64,000 nucleotides of DNA from Nonomuraea jabiensis (GTDB taxonomy: Bacteria; Actinomycetota; Actinomycetes; Streptosporangiales; Streptosporangiaceae), in NCBI RefSeq assembly GCF_014204795.1, contig NZ_JACHMB010000001.1, positions 1,860,001-1,924,000 of the forward strand. The letters run 5' to 3'. The notes beneath the pieces were generated by a model. The model saw nothing but the letters and a program-made list of their open reading frames with translations. It was not told the DNA's origin and did not search any database. Shown here piece by piece: positions 28,824 through 36,959 of the stretch. How positions within the stretch are numbered: the first letter of the stretch is position 1; every line of letters begins with the position of its first letter. The position numbers and the translations under genes are program-made.

Positions 28824-29534
28824 GTGACGGACGACACTCGCTCGCGGATCCTCCAGGTGGCGCACGACCTGTTCGCCGCGCAGGGCTACCACGCCACCTC
28901 GATCCGCGAGATCGCGGAGCGGCTGGAGCTGACCAAGACCGCGGTCCTCTACCACTTCCCCAGCAAGAAGGAGATCATCGCGGCCCTGGCCGAGCCGCTG
29001 CTGGCCGACATGGAGGCCGCCGTCGACGCGGCCAACCGCGCGCCGGGGAGCGACGAGCGCCGGAAGCGGTGGGCGGTGATCGAGGGCCTGCTCGACGTCT
29101 GGCTGACCCACCGCGACCTGCTGAGGCTGCAGATGCGCGACCTGGCGCTGGCCGCGGAGGGGTCGGTCTTCGACCGTTTCCGGGACGCCGCCTACCTGGC
29201 CCAGCACCTCATCGCCGGCCCGCTCGCCGACCACGTGGACCGCATCCGGGCGGCGCAGGCGTTCGGCATGCTGAGCGACCCCGTCGTGATGTTCGCCGAC
29301 CTGCCGGCGGAGATGCTGCGCCCCGCCGTGCTGTCCGGGGTCGAACGCCTGCTGGAGGACCGTCCCGAGCCTGCGGCGCAGGAGGCGCGCCGCCGCGGCC
29401 GGCCGGGGGCGATGACGCCGGAGGACGTCGAGCGGGCCAGGCGCATGCACGCCTCGGGCCGGCACACCGCCGCCGAGATCGCCCGCGCCCTCGGCGTCTC
29501 CCGCGCCACCCTCTACCGGCACTTGTCCGGATAA
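28824..29534 (+). CDS. TetR regulator with second C-terminal HTH
   Basis: 236 residues from a GTG at 28824. The N-terminal TetR HTH is IREIAERLELTKTAVLYHFPSK. After the ligand domain a basic linker (ARRRGRPGAM, about 188-197) leads to TPEDVERARRMHASG plus HTAAEIARALGVSRATLY, which closely resembles the Hin/resolvase DNA-binding domain (HTH_7). Two DNA-binding modules in one chain is unusual for TetR and may allow binding of the two spaced operators upstream. Confidence 0.88.
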   Translation: MTDDTRSRILQVAHDLFAAQGYHATSIREIAERLELTKTAVLYHFPSKKEIIAALAEPLLADMEAAVDAANRAPGSDERRKRWAVIEGLLDVWLTHRDLLRLQMRDLALAAEGSVFDRFRDAAYLAQHLIAGPLADHVDRIRAAQAFGMLSDPVVMFADLPAEMLRPAVLSGVERLLEDRPEPAAQEARRRGRPGAMTPEDVERARRMHASGRHTAAEIARALGVSRATLYRHLSG

Positions 29535-29813
29535 TATTGAGACACTGTGTGAGACATTTTCGAGACACCGCCGGGGTGACGGTCGCGGGCACGGCGGGGG
29601 AATCCTCCGCGCACGGGCGTTTAATTCGGTGGTGTCCTGACAGCCGGCGAAGCTACTGTTGCTGCAGGTCAGCGAGTGGGCACGCGGTTGTCAGCGCGCT
29701 GTCCCCTGCGGACCCGCGGCTCACCCGTACGGAATCGACCGACGGCGAAGCGATGGTCACCACTGGCGCCGTCCCAACGCCCCCGACGATCGCGAGCCGC
29801 GGGTCCCGCCCCC
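29535..29813. other. Intergenic stretch with GAGACA repeats
   Basis: No gene is supported. Just after the TetR stop, GAGACA occurs three times with similar spacing (about 29540-29570). The rest shows no coding or hairpin signal. Confidence 0.3.
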
Positions 29814-30773
29814 TCACCGGCCGGCGAAGCCGTCGAGGGCGGCGGACAGCTCCTTGGAGAGCGTGCCGCTGCCGGTGTGCCCGGAGTCGTCCACGACGAC
29901 CAGCCTGGCGTCCGGCCAGGCCTTCGCCAGCTCCCAGGCCGTCTCCAGCGGGCCGCCCAGATCGAGCCGGCCGTGGATCAGCACGCCGGGGATCCCCGCC
30001 AGCCGCCCCGCCTCCCGCAGCAGCACGCCCTCCTCCAGCCAGGCGGCGTTGGAGAAGTAGTGAGAGCAGAGCCGGACCAGCGCCATCACCGCGTCGGCCG
30101 GGCGGTCGCTGTAGGCGTTCGGCTTGCCGTTGGGCTCCATGGAGATCACCGCGTCCTCCCAGGTGACCCAGTCACTGGCCGCCTTCGCGCGGACCTCGGG
30201 GTCGGGGTCGGCCAGGAGCCGCGAGTACGCCGCCAGCAGCGCGAAGGTGTCACCGTCGCGGTCGGCCTCGGGCACGCCCTGCCTGAAGCGCTCCCACTCC
30301 TCGGGGAAGAACCGCCCGACGCCGCGGTAGAGCCAGTCGATCTCGGAGCGGCGCGTGGTCGTGACGGCCACGATGACCATCTCCGACACCCGGGCCGGAT
30401 GGGCCTCGGCGTAGGCCAGCATCAGCGTCGAGCCCCATGAGCCGCCGTACAGCAGCCACTTGTCGATGCCGAGGTGCTCGCGCAGCCGCTCCATGTCGGC
30501 GACGAGGTGGTGGGTCGTGTTGGTGCTCAGGTCGACGGACGGGTCGCTGGCGTGCGGGCGGCTGCGACCGCAGTTTCGCTGGTCGAACAGGACGATCCGG
30601 TAGCGCTCCGGGTCGAAGAGCCGGCGCACCCCCGTCTTGCACCCCGATCCGGGGCCGCCGTGGACGACGAGCGCGGGTTTGCCCTCCGGGTTGCCGCAGA
30701 CCTCCCAGTAGACGAGGTTGCCGTCACCGGTGTCGAGCAGGCCGTGGTCGTACGGCTCGATGGGGGGATACAT
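29814..30773 (-). CDS. pip: Proline iminopeptidase
   Basis: 319 residues, standard length. Alpha/beta-hydrolase serine peptidase removing N-terminal proline. Family blocks are intact: VVHGGPGSGCKTG, LFDQRNCGRSRPHA, the nucleophile GGSWGS, IHGRLDLGGP and the catalytic His in DDSGHTG. A cytoplasmic housekeeping-type enzyme. Transcribed away from the secreted pair and not obviously linked to its neighbours. Confidence 0.95.
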   Translation of the reverse strand: MYPPIEPYDHGLLDTGDGNLVYWEVCGNPEGKPALVVHGGPGSGCKTGVRRLFDPERYRIVLFDQRNCGRSRPHASDPSVDLSTNTTHHLVADMERLREHLGIDKWLLYGGSWGSTLMLAYAEAHPARVSEMVIVAVTTTRRSEIDWLYRGVGRFFPEEWERFRQGVPEADRDGDTFALLAAYSRLLADPDPEVRAKAASDWVTWEDAVISMEPNGKPNAYSDRPADAVMALVRLCSHYFSNAAWLEEGVLLREAGRLAGIPGVLIHGRLDLGGPLETAWELAKAWPDARLVVVDDSGHTGSGTLSKELSAALDGFAGR

Positions 30774-30830
30774 GGAGCGAGCTTATCGAGACGGCCGCGG
30801 TGGACCCGGTGGACCACCGCGGCCGTGCGG

Positions 30831-31613
30831 TCACGCGACCTTGGACGAGGGGGCCGCCCAGGTGTTGCACGAGCCGGGGTCGCCGGTGGTGAAGCCGCGC
30901 TTGAGCCAGTAGCTCACCGAGGCCCGGCCTCCGAACTCGCGCACCTCGGCGGGGTCGTCGCTCTGCCGGAGGCGGACGAGCTTGTTCCAGTCGCTCAGGT
31001 TCCTGCCCTCGATCGGCCAGACGCTCTTGGTGAAGGCGGCGGCGAAGCATTCGTTCTGAAGGTTCATACGGCGCTGCTGCTCATGCAACTCCGTCTTTTT
31101 GTCATAGGGCAACTTGTCGTACGCTTTGGCGATTCCGACCAATTTCTGCACGTGGTAGCCGTACACGGCGGCCGCCGTCGTGAACAGCCAGAGGTCGTCG
31201 GGCTCGTCGAGCCAGTCCTTGCCGAGCTGGAAGACCAGCGTCTCGGTGCGGTCGCAGTACCAGGTCTGGGAATTCAGTTTTCCGATGTCGTAGCCGCACC
31301 ACTTCTTGGGAATCCGGTCCATATGCTGCACCTTGACCGGTCTGTACGTGATGCCGGCATTCGTGAGGTGCCGTTCCCAGGTGGTTTCCAGGCAGGCGAT
31401 GACCGCGTCGAGGTAGGCGCGGGCCTGCTTGCGATTGTTCGGCTCCAGCGACGGCTCCGTACAGGTGGTCGTCGGGAGTGCGCCCGCATTATAGAGCGGA
31501 TTGGCGGTTAATTGGGACGATTTGACGGGGTATGCAGCCGCCTGGGCGGTAGCCGTACCGGCTAACGGCATCATGAGGGCGCCCGTAAGCGCCGCGAGCA
31601 TGAGAAGTTTCAC
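30831..31613 (-). CDS. Secreted neutral zinc metallopeptidase-like protein lacking HExxH
   Basis: 260 residues if the GTG at 31613 is used, giving a clean signal peptide (KLLMLAALTGALMMPLAG...AQA); a TTG at 31673 would add 20 residues. The body follows the PF04228-type zinc peptidases: WYCDRTETLVFQLG, a helix ending YGYHVQKLVGI and a downstream LQNECFAAAF. The family's HEYGHHVQ is AVYGYHVQ here, so the first zinc His, the catalytic Glu and the second His are all gone. It is probably a non-catalytic binding protein. Divergent from another secreted protein. Confidence 0.72.
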   Translation of the reverse strand: MKLLMLAALTGALMMPLAGTATAQAAAYPVKSSQLTANPLYNAGALPTTTCTEPSLEPNNRKQARAYLDAVIACLETTWERHLTNAGITYRPVKVQHMDRIPKKWCGYDIGKLNSQTWYCDRTETLVFQLGKDWLDEPDDLWLFTTAAAVYGYHVQKLVGIAKAYDKLPYDKKTELHEQQRRMNLQNECFAAAFTKSVWPIEGRNLSDWNKLVRLRQSDDPAEVREFGGRASVSYWLKRGFTTGDPGSCNTWAAPSSKVA

Positions 31614-31684
31614 GAGTCGTGAGAATAGGACCTCTCGGTAAAGAGGGCTAGATACAACTATGAAGTAATTCAACCACCACTAAG

Positions 31685-31723
31685 GGTAATGATCTCTGCG
31701 GATAACCGGATTACCATCCGCAG
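31685..31723 (+). promoter_or_regulatory. Interleaved inverted repeats before secreted protein gene
   Basis: GGTAAT (31685-31690) matches ATTACC (31710-31715), and CTGCGGAT (31696-31703) matches ATCCGCAG (31716-31723). The two dyads cross each other. The second arm abuts the GGGAG ribosome site of the 31732 gene. It could be a double operator or competing RNA helices. Confidence 0.55.
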
Positions 31724-31731
31724 GGAGCACC

Positions 31732-32307
31732 ATGTACAAGCACGCCATTGCCGCATTCGCCGCGACTTCCGGCCTGCTGCTGGCCGCAGGGCCGGCCGCC
31801 GCGGAAGAGGGGACCGTGGACACGGTCCTGTGCGGCAACAACAACGTCGTCAGCTACAACGCGCAGTCAACCTGGGCCCGGGACTTCGAGGCCCTGACCG
31901 ATGCGGTCTTCGACGAGTCGCCACTGGGCCCGCCGTGGCCCGCACGCCCGAGCTTCGTCGACGGCCAGACCTGGTTCAACCGGACGACGACGTGCAGCCA
32001 GAGCGTCCCCACGTACAAGTCCGGCGGCGTCCTCGGCCTGGTCGACGGGCTGCTCACCCCCGCACCCGCGACGTCGTGCTCGACGGCGGCCACATCGTCC
32101 TCGTCGCTGCTGGCGGCCCTGGGGCTCACTCAGGTCGTCGGCTCGGTCTGGGTGGGCGCGGCGCCCTGCACCACGGTGACCACCTGGTCCCCGGCCACCG
32201 GGACCTGGATGATCGAGTCGCCGGGCGATCTCACGGTGGAGGAGCCCACGTCGCTCCTGGGCGCCATCGGGGTCTCGTCGCTGGTCAGCCAGCTCCTCGG
32301 CAACTGA
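31732..32307 (+). CDS. Secreted protein of unknown function
   Basis: 191 residues. A clear signal peptide (residues 1-24, ending GPAAA) precedes the mature EEGTVDTVLCGNNNVVSYN. Four Cys are spread through the mature chain (near 34, 88, 115 and 145), allowing two disulfides. The second half is rich in Ser/Thr and small residues. No family is recognised; a faint CGNNNVV likeness to chaplins is too short to use. A strong GGGAG ribosome site is preceded by interleaved inverted repeats. Divergent from the degenerate metallopeptidase. Confidence 0.7.
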   Translation: MYKHAIAAFAATSGLLLAAGPAAAEEGTVDTVLCGNNNVVSYNAQSTWARDFEALTDAVFDESPLGPPWPARPSFVDGQTWFNRTTTCSQSVPTYKSGGVLGLVDGLLTPAPATSCSTAATSSSSLLAALGLTQVVGSVWVGAAPCTTVTTWSPATGTWMIESPGDLTVEEPTSLLGAIGVSSLVSQLLGN

Positions 32308-32503
32308 CGCGCCTCTGGCCTCACCGTCAGGGGGACGGGGACTTCGGCATGGACGGCGAGCACCTCGCACCGGCCCGTCCCAGCCGGAGACGGACGGCCT
32401 CGGCATCGCGTGAACCGAATGCGCCTGGCAGGAGGACAGCATTTCCTCTGCCGGCACACCGATGCCGAGCCGTCCCCTCCCACCGCCCCGGGGGATTCAC
32501 GAT

Positions 32504-32532
32504 GCTGTACGCCGCCGCGCGCGGCGTACAGC
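32504..32532. terminator. Bidirectional 12-bp stem terminator
   Basis: Arms GCTGTACGCCGC and GCGGCGTACAGC are perfect around a CGCGC loop, between convergent genes ending at 32307 and 32546. It may serve both. The remaining 32308-32503 shows nothing recognisable. Confidence 0.75.
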
Positions 32533-32545
32533 AGGCCGCTCGCGA

Positions 32546-33391
32546 TCAGCGGAATTCGCCCGCGTGGTCCGCGGCCCATCGCGCGAACGTACGCGCCGGC
32601 GCCCCGGTGATCTCCTCCACCGTCGAGGTGACCAGCTCCGACCGGGGCCGCGCCTCCGCGCCGGCCAGCAGTGCCTCCACCAGGGCCGGCGGCCTCCCGT
32701 CCGCGAGCATCTGCTCACGGGCGGCCTCTACGGGCACCTTCTCGAACCGCAGCGGGCGCCCGACGGCCTCCCCGATCGCGCGCACCTGCTCGGCCCGGCC
32801 CACCACCTGCGGCCCGGTCAGCACGTACGTCGCGCCGTCGTGCCCGTCACCGGCCAGCACCCGTACCGCCACCTCCGCGACATCGCGCGGGTCGATCACC
32901 GCGGTGGCGGCGATCTCCGGCCCGCGCACGACACCGGTGGCACGGATCTGCGCCGCCCATCCCCGGGTGTTGGAGGCGATGGTGTTCGACCGCAGGATGG
33001 TCCACCGCAGCCCGGACCGCTCGATCAGGTCCTCCATGTCGGCGTGCAGCTGGTTGATCGGGTCGCTCTGCCGCTCCGCCCCGTCGTCCACCCCCGACGA
33101 CGAGAGATAGACGACCCGGCGGGCCCGGCTCCTGATCACCTCCAGAACGGCGGAAGCTCCGTCGGCGGTGAGGAACGGCCAGACCAGGAACACCGTCTCC
33201 ACCCCCGCCAGCGCCCGCTCCAGCGTGCCCGGCACGCCCAGGTCCCCCTCCACGGCCTCCACTCCCCCTGGAAGCCGCGCCGCCCGCGCGTCCCTCACCA
33301 ACGCCCGCACGGAACCACCGGCGGCCACCAGCCCGGCCACGACCTGCCGGCCCACGTTCCCGGTCGCCCCGGTCACCAGAATCTCGGTCAT
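32546..33391 (-). CDS. NmrA-like NAD(P)-binding protein
   Basis: 281 residues. Rossmann motif TGATGNVGRQVV at the N-terminus, VYLSSSGVDD, and the NmrA-type ILRSNTIASNT segment; the active-site Tyr of true SDR enzymes is not in place. It belongs to the atypical SDR group related to quinone reductase 2 and NmrA. The role is unknown. A single gene with its own upstream region. Confidence 0.84.
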   Translation of the reverse strand: MTEILVTGATGNVGRQVVAGLVAAGGSVRALVRDARAARLPGGVEAVEGDLGVPGTLERALAGVETVFLVWPFLTADGASAVLEVIRSRARRVVYLSSSGVDDGAERQSDPINQLHADMEDLIERSGLRWTILRSNTIASNTRGWAAQIRATGVVRGPEIAATAVIDPRDVAEVAVRVLAGDGHDGATYVLTGPQVVGRAEQVRAIGEAVGRPLRFEKVPVEAAREQMLADGRPPALVEALLAGAEARPRSELVTSTVEEITGAPARTFARWAADHAGEFR

Positions 33392-33448
33392 GACCGGGTC
33401 AGCCCGGACTCGGGCGGCGATATTCCGGCCGGTCCCTCGCCGACCGCC

Positions 33449-33913
33449 CTACGAAGGCAGCCACGAGGGCCACCAGGGCAGGACGCAATCATCGGGCGTG
33501 CCCTCGGTGGCGATGTCGTACATGACCATCGCCACCGGGCCCGCGATCGAGACACCGACGGCGAGCAGCGACAGGACGGGCACCGGCCACACCCGGCCGG
33601 CCACCGGGGGAAGCCGGGCCACCAGGTGCAACGGCAACGCCAGCACCGCCGACAGGACCGAGACGACCGGGATGACGGCGTAACGGCTCAGCAGCCACAG
33701 CACCTCGGACAGCTTCTCGCCCGAGCTCAGGTCGAGACCGCAATAGACCTGAGCTCGGGCCACCAGGGTCATGTCGAAGTAGCTCCCGGCGATCGCGCAC
33801 ACCATGGCGACGACCACGGAGAGGCCGCACCCGAACGTCCAGGACACCTCGCCGGCCTTCTCCAGCCTCCGGTCGATCACGCTGCCATCGAAGCAGACGG
33901 ATGTGCGCGTCAT
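33449..33913 (-). CDS. Small membrane protein, unknown
   Basis: 154 residues from the ATG at 33913. Three to four hydrophobic segments (about residues 22-42, 70-95, 105-130) are separated by short loops. Several Cys face the presumed exterior (VYCGLDLS, DDCVLPWW). No family is recognised. It is 57 bp upstream of the NmrA-like gene on the same strand and could share its transcript. Confidence 0.55.
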   Translation of the reverse strand: MTRTSVCFDGSVIDRRLEKAGEVSWTFGCGLSVVVAMVCAIAGSYFDMTLVARAQVYCGLDLSSGEKLSEVLWLLSRYAVIPVVSVLSAVLALPLHLVARLPPVAGRVWPVPVLSLLAVGVSIAGPVAMVMYDIATEGTPDDCVLPWWPSWLPS

Positions 33914-33957
33914 ACGCGCCGGATGTAAGGGCTCTGTGCAGGATCCACCTGCGGTTC

Positions 33958-34112
33958 GCCCGCAGAATTCTTCGCCGCTTACTGTCAGCAGATCCAGCAG
34001 GAGCACGGCCTGACGGACGACGACCTGCGTGCATGGGGCCCGGCCAGGCCGGTCGGGGGCAGCCGGACGAGGAAGCGACGGAGCCCGGGAGCAAGCTTCA
34101 CGGCTGGACCGC
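33958..34112 (+). pseudogene. Orphan coding remnant
   Basis: One frame reads AEFFAAYCQQIQQEHGLT, then DDDLRAWGPARP and a basic tail. It has protein-like composition but no start codon back to a stop at 33928-33930, and it runs into the antisense of the toxin gene. It looks like the truncated end of a lost gene. The family is not recognised. Confidence 0.35.
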
Positions 34113-34120
34113 TCGAGCGA

Positions 34121-34507
34121 TCAGCAGAGGTCGACGTTGATGTACTTGCGGGCCACCTTGTAGATCTTCTCATCCGTGGTAACCAGCGTGCAGCCCAGCG
34201 CCTCGGCAAGGGCGACGTAGGTGGCGTCGTAACCGTTGAAATTGGCTCGTAGGTCCCAGGCGCGGTCGGCGGTCACGTCGTCGGCGTGACGGGTGAATGG
34301 CAGGCCCGCCTTGACGATCCGGGCTCCCTCGGCGCGGGCCACGCTGATCTTTCCGCCGAGGAGCAGGCCGCGCATGGCATTGCGGAACTCGTAGTCGAGC
34401 AGGTAGGGGATGTGAAGCCGGTTCTCGGCGACGCGTGCGAGCAGTCCGTCCGTCGGGGCATCTCCGGCCAGGGCCTCGACGAGCGCCGAACTGTCGATGA
34501 CGATCAC
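34121..34507 (-). CDS. vapC: VapC-type PIN-domain toxin
   Basis: 128 residues. PIN ribonuclease acidic residues are in place: Asp in VIDSSALVEAL, Glu in YEFRNAM, Asp in GYDATYVALA and Asp in TTDEKIY. The ATG overlaps the antitoxin stop (ATGA), typical of vapBC operons. Toxins of this kind cleave tRNA or rRNA when freed from antitoxin. The target is unknown. Confidence 0.9.
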   Translation of the reverse strand: MIVIDSSALVEALAGDAPTDGLLARVAENRLHIPYLLDYEFRNAMRGLLLGGKISVARAEGARIVKAGLPFTRHADDVTADRAWDLRANFNGYDATYVALAEALGCTLVTTDEKIYKVARKYINVDLC

Positions 34508-34740
34508 GACTCGCGGATCTTTCGTATCTCGGTTACGACGTCGTCATGACTCGCGCCGCCGCCTAGTGACCGGAGGGCCTCCAGCCGCTCTCTGATCGTA
34601 TCTGGGGCGGGGGTGGCGGCGACCTCGGTAAGGATGCCGGCCACATACGCCGACAGCGACATGCGCTTACGCGCGGCCCGCGCTTTCAGTTCGGCGACCA
34701 CTTCTGCGTCCAGTCCTCTGACCTGCAAGGTAGCATCCAT
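34504..34740 (-). CDS. vapB: VapB-type antitoxin
   Basis: 78 residues from the ATG at 34740. The N-terminal ribbon-helix-helix (TLQVRGLDAEVVAELKARA, then MSLSAYVAGIL) resembles FitA/VapB antitoxins. The acidic C-terminal part should wrap the toxin. First gene of the pair; an inverted repeat upstream is the likely autoregulatory site. Confidence 0.86.
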   Translation of the reverse strand: MDATLQVRGLDAEVVAELKARAARKRMSLSAYVAGILTEVAATPAPDTIRERLEALRSLGGGASHDDVVTEIRKIRES

Positions 34741-34779
34741 GATGCAAGCATAATGCTGTTCATGCATGTGGTGCATGCA
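34738..34779 (-). promoter_or_regulatory. vapBC promoter/operator region
   Basis: TGCATG (34763-34768) pairs with CATGCA (34774-34779) across 5 bp, and a related GATGCA lies nearer the start. The AT-rich CATAAT/ATTATG patch (34749-34756) offers a -10. This fits the usual antitoxin-bound promoter. Confidence 0.5.
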
Positions 34780-34830
34780 GACCGACAAGGCTTTTCACGC
34801 TCGCCGGGACACCCCGATTCGCGGGCTGAA

Positions 34831-34841
34831 TGAAAGTTTCA
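34831..34841 (+). promoter_or_regulatory. TGAAAGTTTCA palindrome
   Basis: An 11-bp palindrome 147 bp upstream of the pectate lyase start. Similar GAAASTTTC dyads occur upstream of streptomycete xylanase genes; a carbohydrate-control role here is only suggested by position. Confidence 0.4.
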
Positions 34842-34914
34842 CCGGCGGTCGAGCCCGCGGTAAATCCCTGGCCAGCGGCGATGCTTTGGGGGGTGACGGG
34901 TTTGCAGTGGCTCA

Positions 34915-34943
34915 TTGACGCGGGGAAAGCGCTTTCCTACCGT
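34915..34943 (+). promoter_or_regulatory. Pectate lyase promoter with LacI-type operator
   Basis: TTGACG (34915-34920) and TACCGT (34938-34943) are separated by exactly 17 bp. The 14-bp palindrome GGAAAGCGCTTTCC (34924-34937) fills that spacer. Its central CG and purine/pyrimidine halves are typical of LacI/GalR-family sites that control polysaccharide use. Confidence 0.75.
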
Positions 34944-34977
34944 GGCGTACCCCGTACCGACACCTTGGAGAACGATG

Positions 34978-36549
34978 ATGCGCCTGAAAGCCGTCCTCGC
35001 CTGCGCCGGCCTGTTAGCCGGTGCGTTCGTCGCACTGTCACCGACCGCCGCACAGGCCGCCCCGACGCGGTACGAGGCGGAGACCTCACCCGCGGTCTGC
35101 ACCGGAACCATCGACAGCAACTGGTCCGGATACTCGGGCAGCGGATTCTGCAACGGCAACAACGCCACCGGCGCCTCCGCCCAGTTCACCGTCAACGCCG
35201 GCGCGGCCGGGACGGCGACGCTGAGCGTGCGCTTCGCGAACGGGACCACGACCGCCCGGCCCGCCGACCTGATCGTCAACGGATCGACGGTCCAGAACGT
35301 CTCGTACGAGGGCACCGGCGCGTGGGACACCTGGGTCACCAAGACGCTCACCGTATCGGTGCGCTCGGGCAGCAACACCATCCAGCTCAACCCGACCACC
35401 TCGAACGGCCTGGCCAACATCGACTACATCGACGTCGACGCGGGCGGCACGACCCCGCCGACGGGCAGCACGCTGTACGTGGCGCCGAACGGCAGGGACG
35501 GCGCGACCGGGACGCAGTCGGACCCGACGACCCTCACCTCGGCGATCACCCGCATCACCGCCGGCGGGACGATCTACGTACGGGGCGGGACCTACAACTT
35601 CTCGCAGACGGTCACCATCGCGCCGGGCAACAACGGCACCTCCAGCGCCCGCAAGAAGCTGTCCGCCTACCCGGGTGAGACCCCGATCCTGAACTTCTCC
35701 GCCCAGAGCGAGGACCCGGCCGCCCGCGGGCTCGCCGTGAACGGGTCGTACTGGCACGTCTACGGCATCGTCGTCGAGCGCGCCGGCGACAACGGGATCT
35801 TCGTCGGCGGCAGCAACAACATCATCGAGCGCACGGAGACGCGCTTCAACCGCGACACAGGGCTGCAGCTCTCGCGGATCGCCTCCGACACGCCCCGTGA
35901 CCAGTGGCCGTCCAACAACCTCATCCTGAGCGCGTTGTCGCACGACAACGCCGACTCCGACGGCGAGGACGCCGACGGCTTCGCCGCGAAGCTCACCGTC
36001 GGGTCCGGCAACGTCTTCCGCTACTGCGTGTCCCGCAACAACATCGACGACGGCTGGGATCTCTACACCAAGACGGACACGGGCGCCATCGGCCCGGTGA
36101 CCATCGAGGACTCCCTGTCGTACAACAACGGCACCCTCAGCGACGGCAGCCAGGCCGGCAACGGTGACCGCAACGGCTACAAACTCGGCGGCGAGGACAT
36201 CGCGGTCAACCACACCATCCGGCGCAACATCGCGTACCGCAACGGCAAGCACGGCTTCACCTACAACCGCAACCCCGGCACGATGACGGTGTCGGACAAC
36301 GTCAGCATCGACAACTCCGAGCGCAACTACTCGTTCGACGCCGGCACCTCGGTGTTCCGCAACAACGTCTCCTGCCGCAGCGGCAGCGGGACCAACGACC
36401 GGATCGTCGGCAACTCCGACAGCTCCAACCAGTTCTGGTCCGGCTCGAACGGCTCCCGGTGCTCCTCCTACAGCGGCGCCCTGCACTGGTCCTTCGCCTC
36501 CGACGGCCGCCTCGTCGTGACCTTCGGCGGCACGCCGGTGACGCCGTGA
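34978..36549 (+). CDS. Secreted PL9-type pectate lyase with carbohydrate-binding module
   Basis: 523 residues from the ATG at 34978 (GGAG 7 nt upstream; an ATG one codon earlier exists). Signal peptide to about residue 30 (AAQA), then a CBM35/6-like beta-sandwich (about 32-155, opening TRYEAETSPAVC), a TPP linker, and a right-handed beta-helix (about 165-523). DADGFAAKLTVGSGNVF, with the conserved Lys, and NIDDGWDLYTK match PL9 exopolygalacturonate/pectate lyases. It would degrade plant pectin outside the cell. No LacI gene is nearby to go with its operator. Confidence 0.88.
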   Translation: MRLKAVLACAGLLAGAFVALSPTAAQAAPTRYEAETSPAVCTGTIDSNWSGYSGSGFCNGNNATGASAQFTVNAGAAGTATLSVRFANGTTTARPADLIVNGSTVQNVSYEGTGAWDTWVTKTLTVSVRSGSNTIQLNPTTSNGLANIDYIDVDAGGTTPPTGSTLYVAPNGRDGATGTQSDPTTLTSAITRITAGGTIYVRGGTYNFSQTVTIAPGNNGTSSARKKLSAYPGETPILNFSAQSEDPAARGLAVNGSYWHVYGIVVERAGDNGIFVGGSNNIIERTETRFNRDTGLQLSRIASDTPRDQWPSNNLILSALSHDNADSDGEDADGFAAKLTVGSGNVFRYCVSRNNIDDGWDLYTKTDTGAIGPVTIEDSLSYNNGTLSDGSQAGNGDRNGYKLGGEDIAVNHTIRRNIAYRNGKHGFTYNRNPGTMTVSDNVSIDNSERNYSFDAGTSVFRNNVSCRSGSGTNDRIVGNSDSSNQFWSGSNGSRCSSYSGALHWSFASDGRLVVTFGGTPVTP

Positions 36550-36639
36550 CGGACGGGGGCGGGTACGCCGCCGTACTCGCCCCCGCTCTCCGTTGAGGGC
36601 CGGCGCATGCCACAGTCTGCTGTGACCCTGGAAGCCTTT

Positions 36640-36959
36640 GTGCCGCGGCGCGGGCTCGTCGCAACGGCATCGGCTCCGCCCTGCTGGCGCGGATCGTCGA
36701 TGAGGCTCGCGCGGCCGGGATGGAGCGGATCCAGGGCATGGTGCCGGCCGGGGGACCCGGCGAAGCGTTCGCCGGGTCCTACCCTGCGGTCGCACGAACG
36801 TTTCCCGCACGTACGCGCCGTCACCACGACGGTCAAGCAGCGGAACCTGCCGATGGTGGCGGTGAACCGGGCTCTGGGCTACCGGACGGCCGGTGTACGA
36901 CTCCTGGTGGAAGGGCGTGTCATCGACCTCACGCGCCCAGCTCCAGGTGGGAGCCGGTG
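36640..36959 (+). pseudogene. GNAT acetyltransferase remnant
   Basis: One frame gives NGIGSALLARIVDEARAAG and MERIQGMV, the acetyl-CoA-binding loop and helix of a GNAT enzyme. A second frame continues as TTTVKQRNLPMVAVNRALGYR, the usual GNAT C-terminal motif, to a stop at 36957-36959. The N-terminal half is missing and the join is frameshifted. The surrounding 36550-36639 carries nothing recognisable. Confidence 0.65.

Noticed and set aside
31685..31723. H-type RNA pseudoknot
   Set aside because: The pairing order fits, but there are no bases to link the 3' strands of the two stems, so simultaneous full pairing is sterically doubtful. Kept only as interleaved repeats.
31732..32307. Chaplin or rodlin assignment for the secreted protein
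   Set aside because: Only a CGNNNVV stretch is reminiscent; length, Cys spacing and the rest do not fit either family.
35086..36810. 574-codon open frame antisense to the pectate lyase
   Set aside because: It is Val/Ala/Gly/Arg-rich shadow coding from the lyase's GC-biased third positions; the plus-strand protein has a signal peptide and clear domains.
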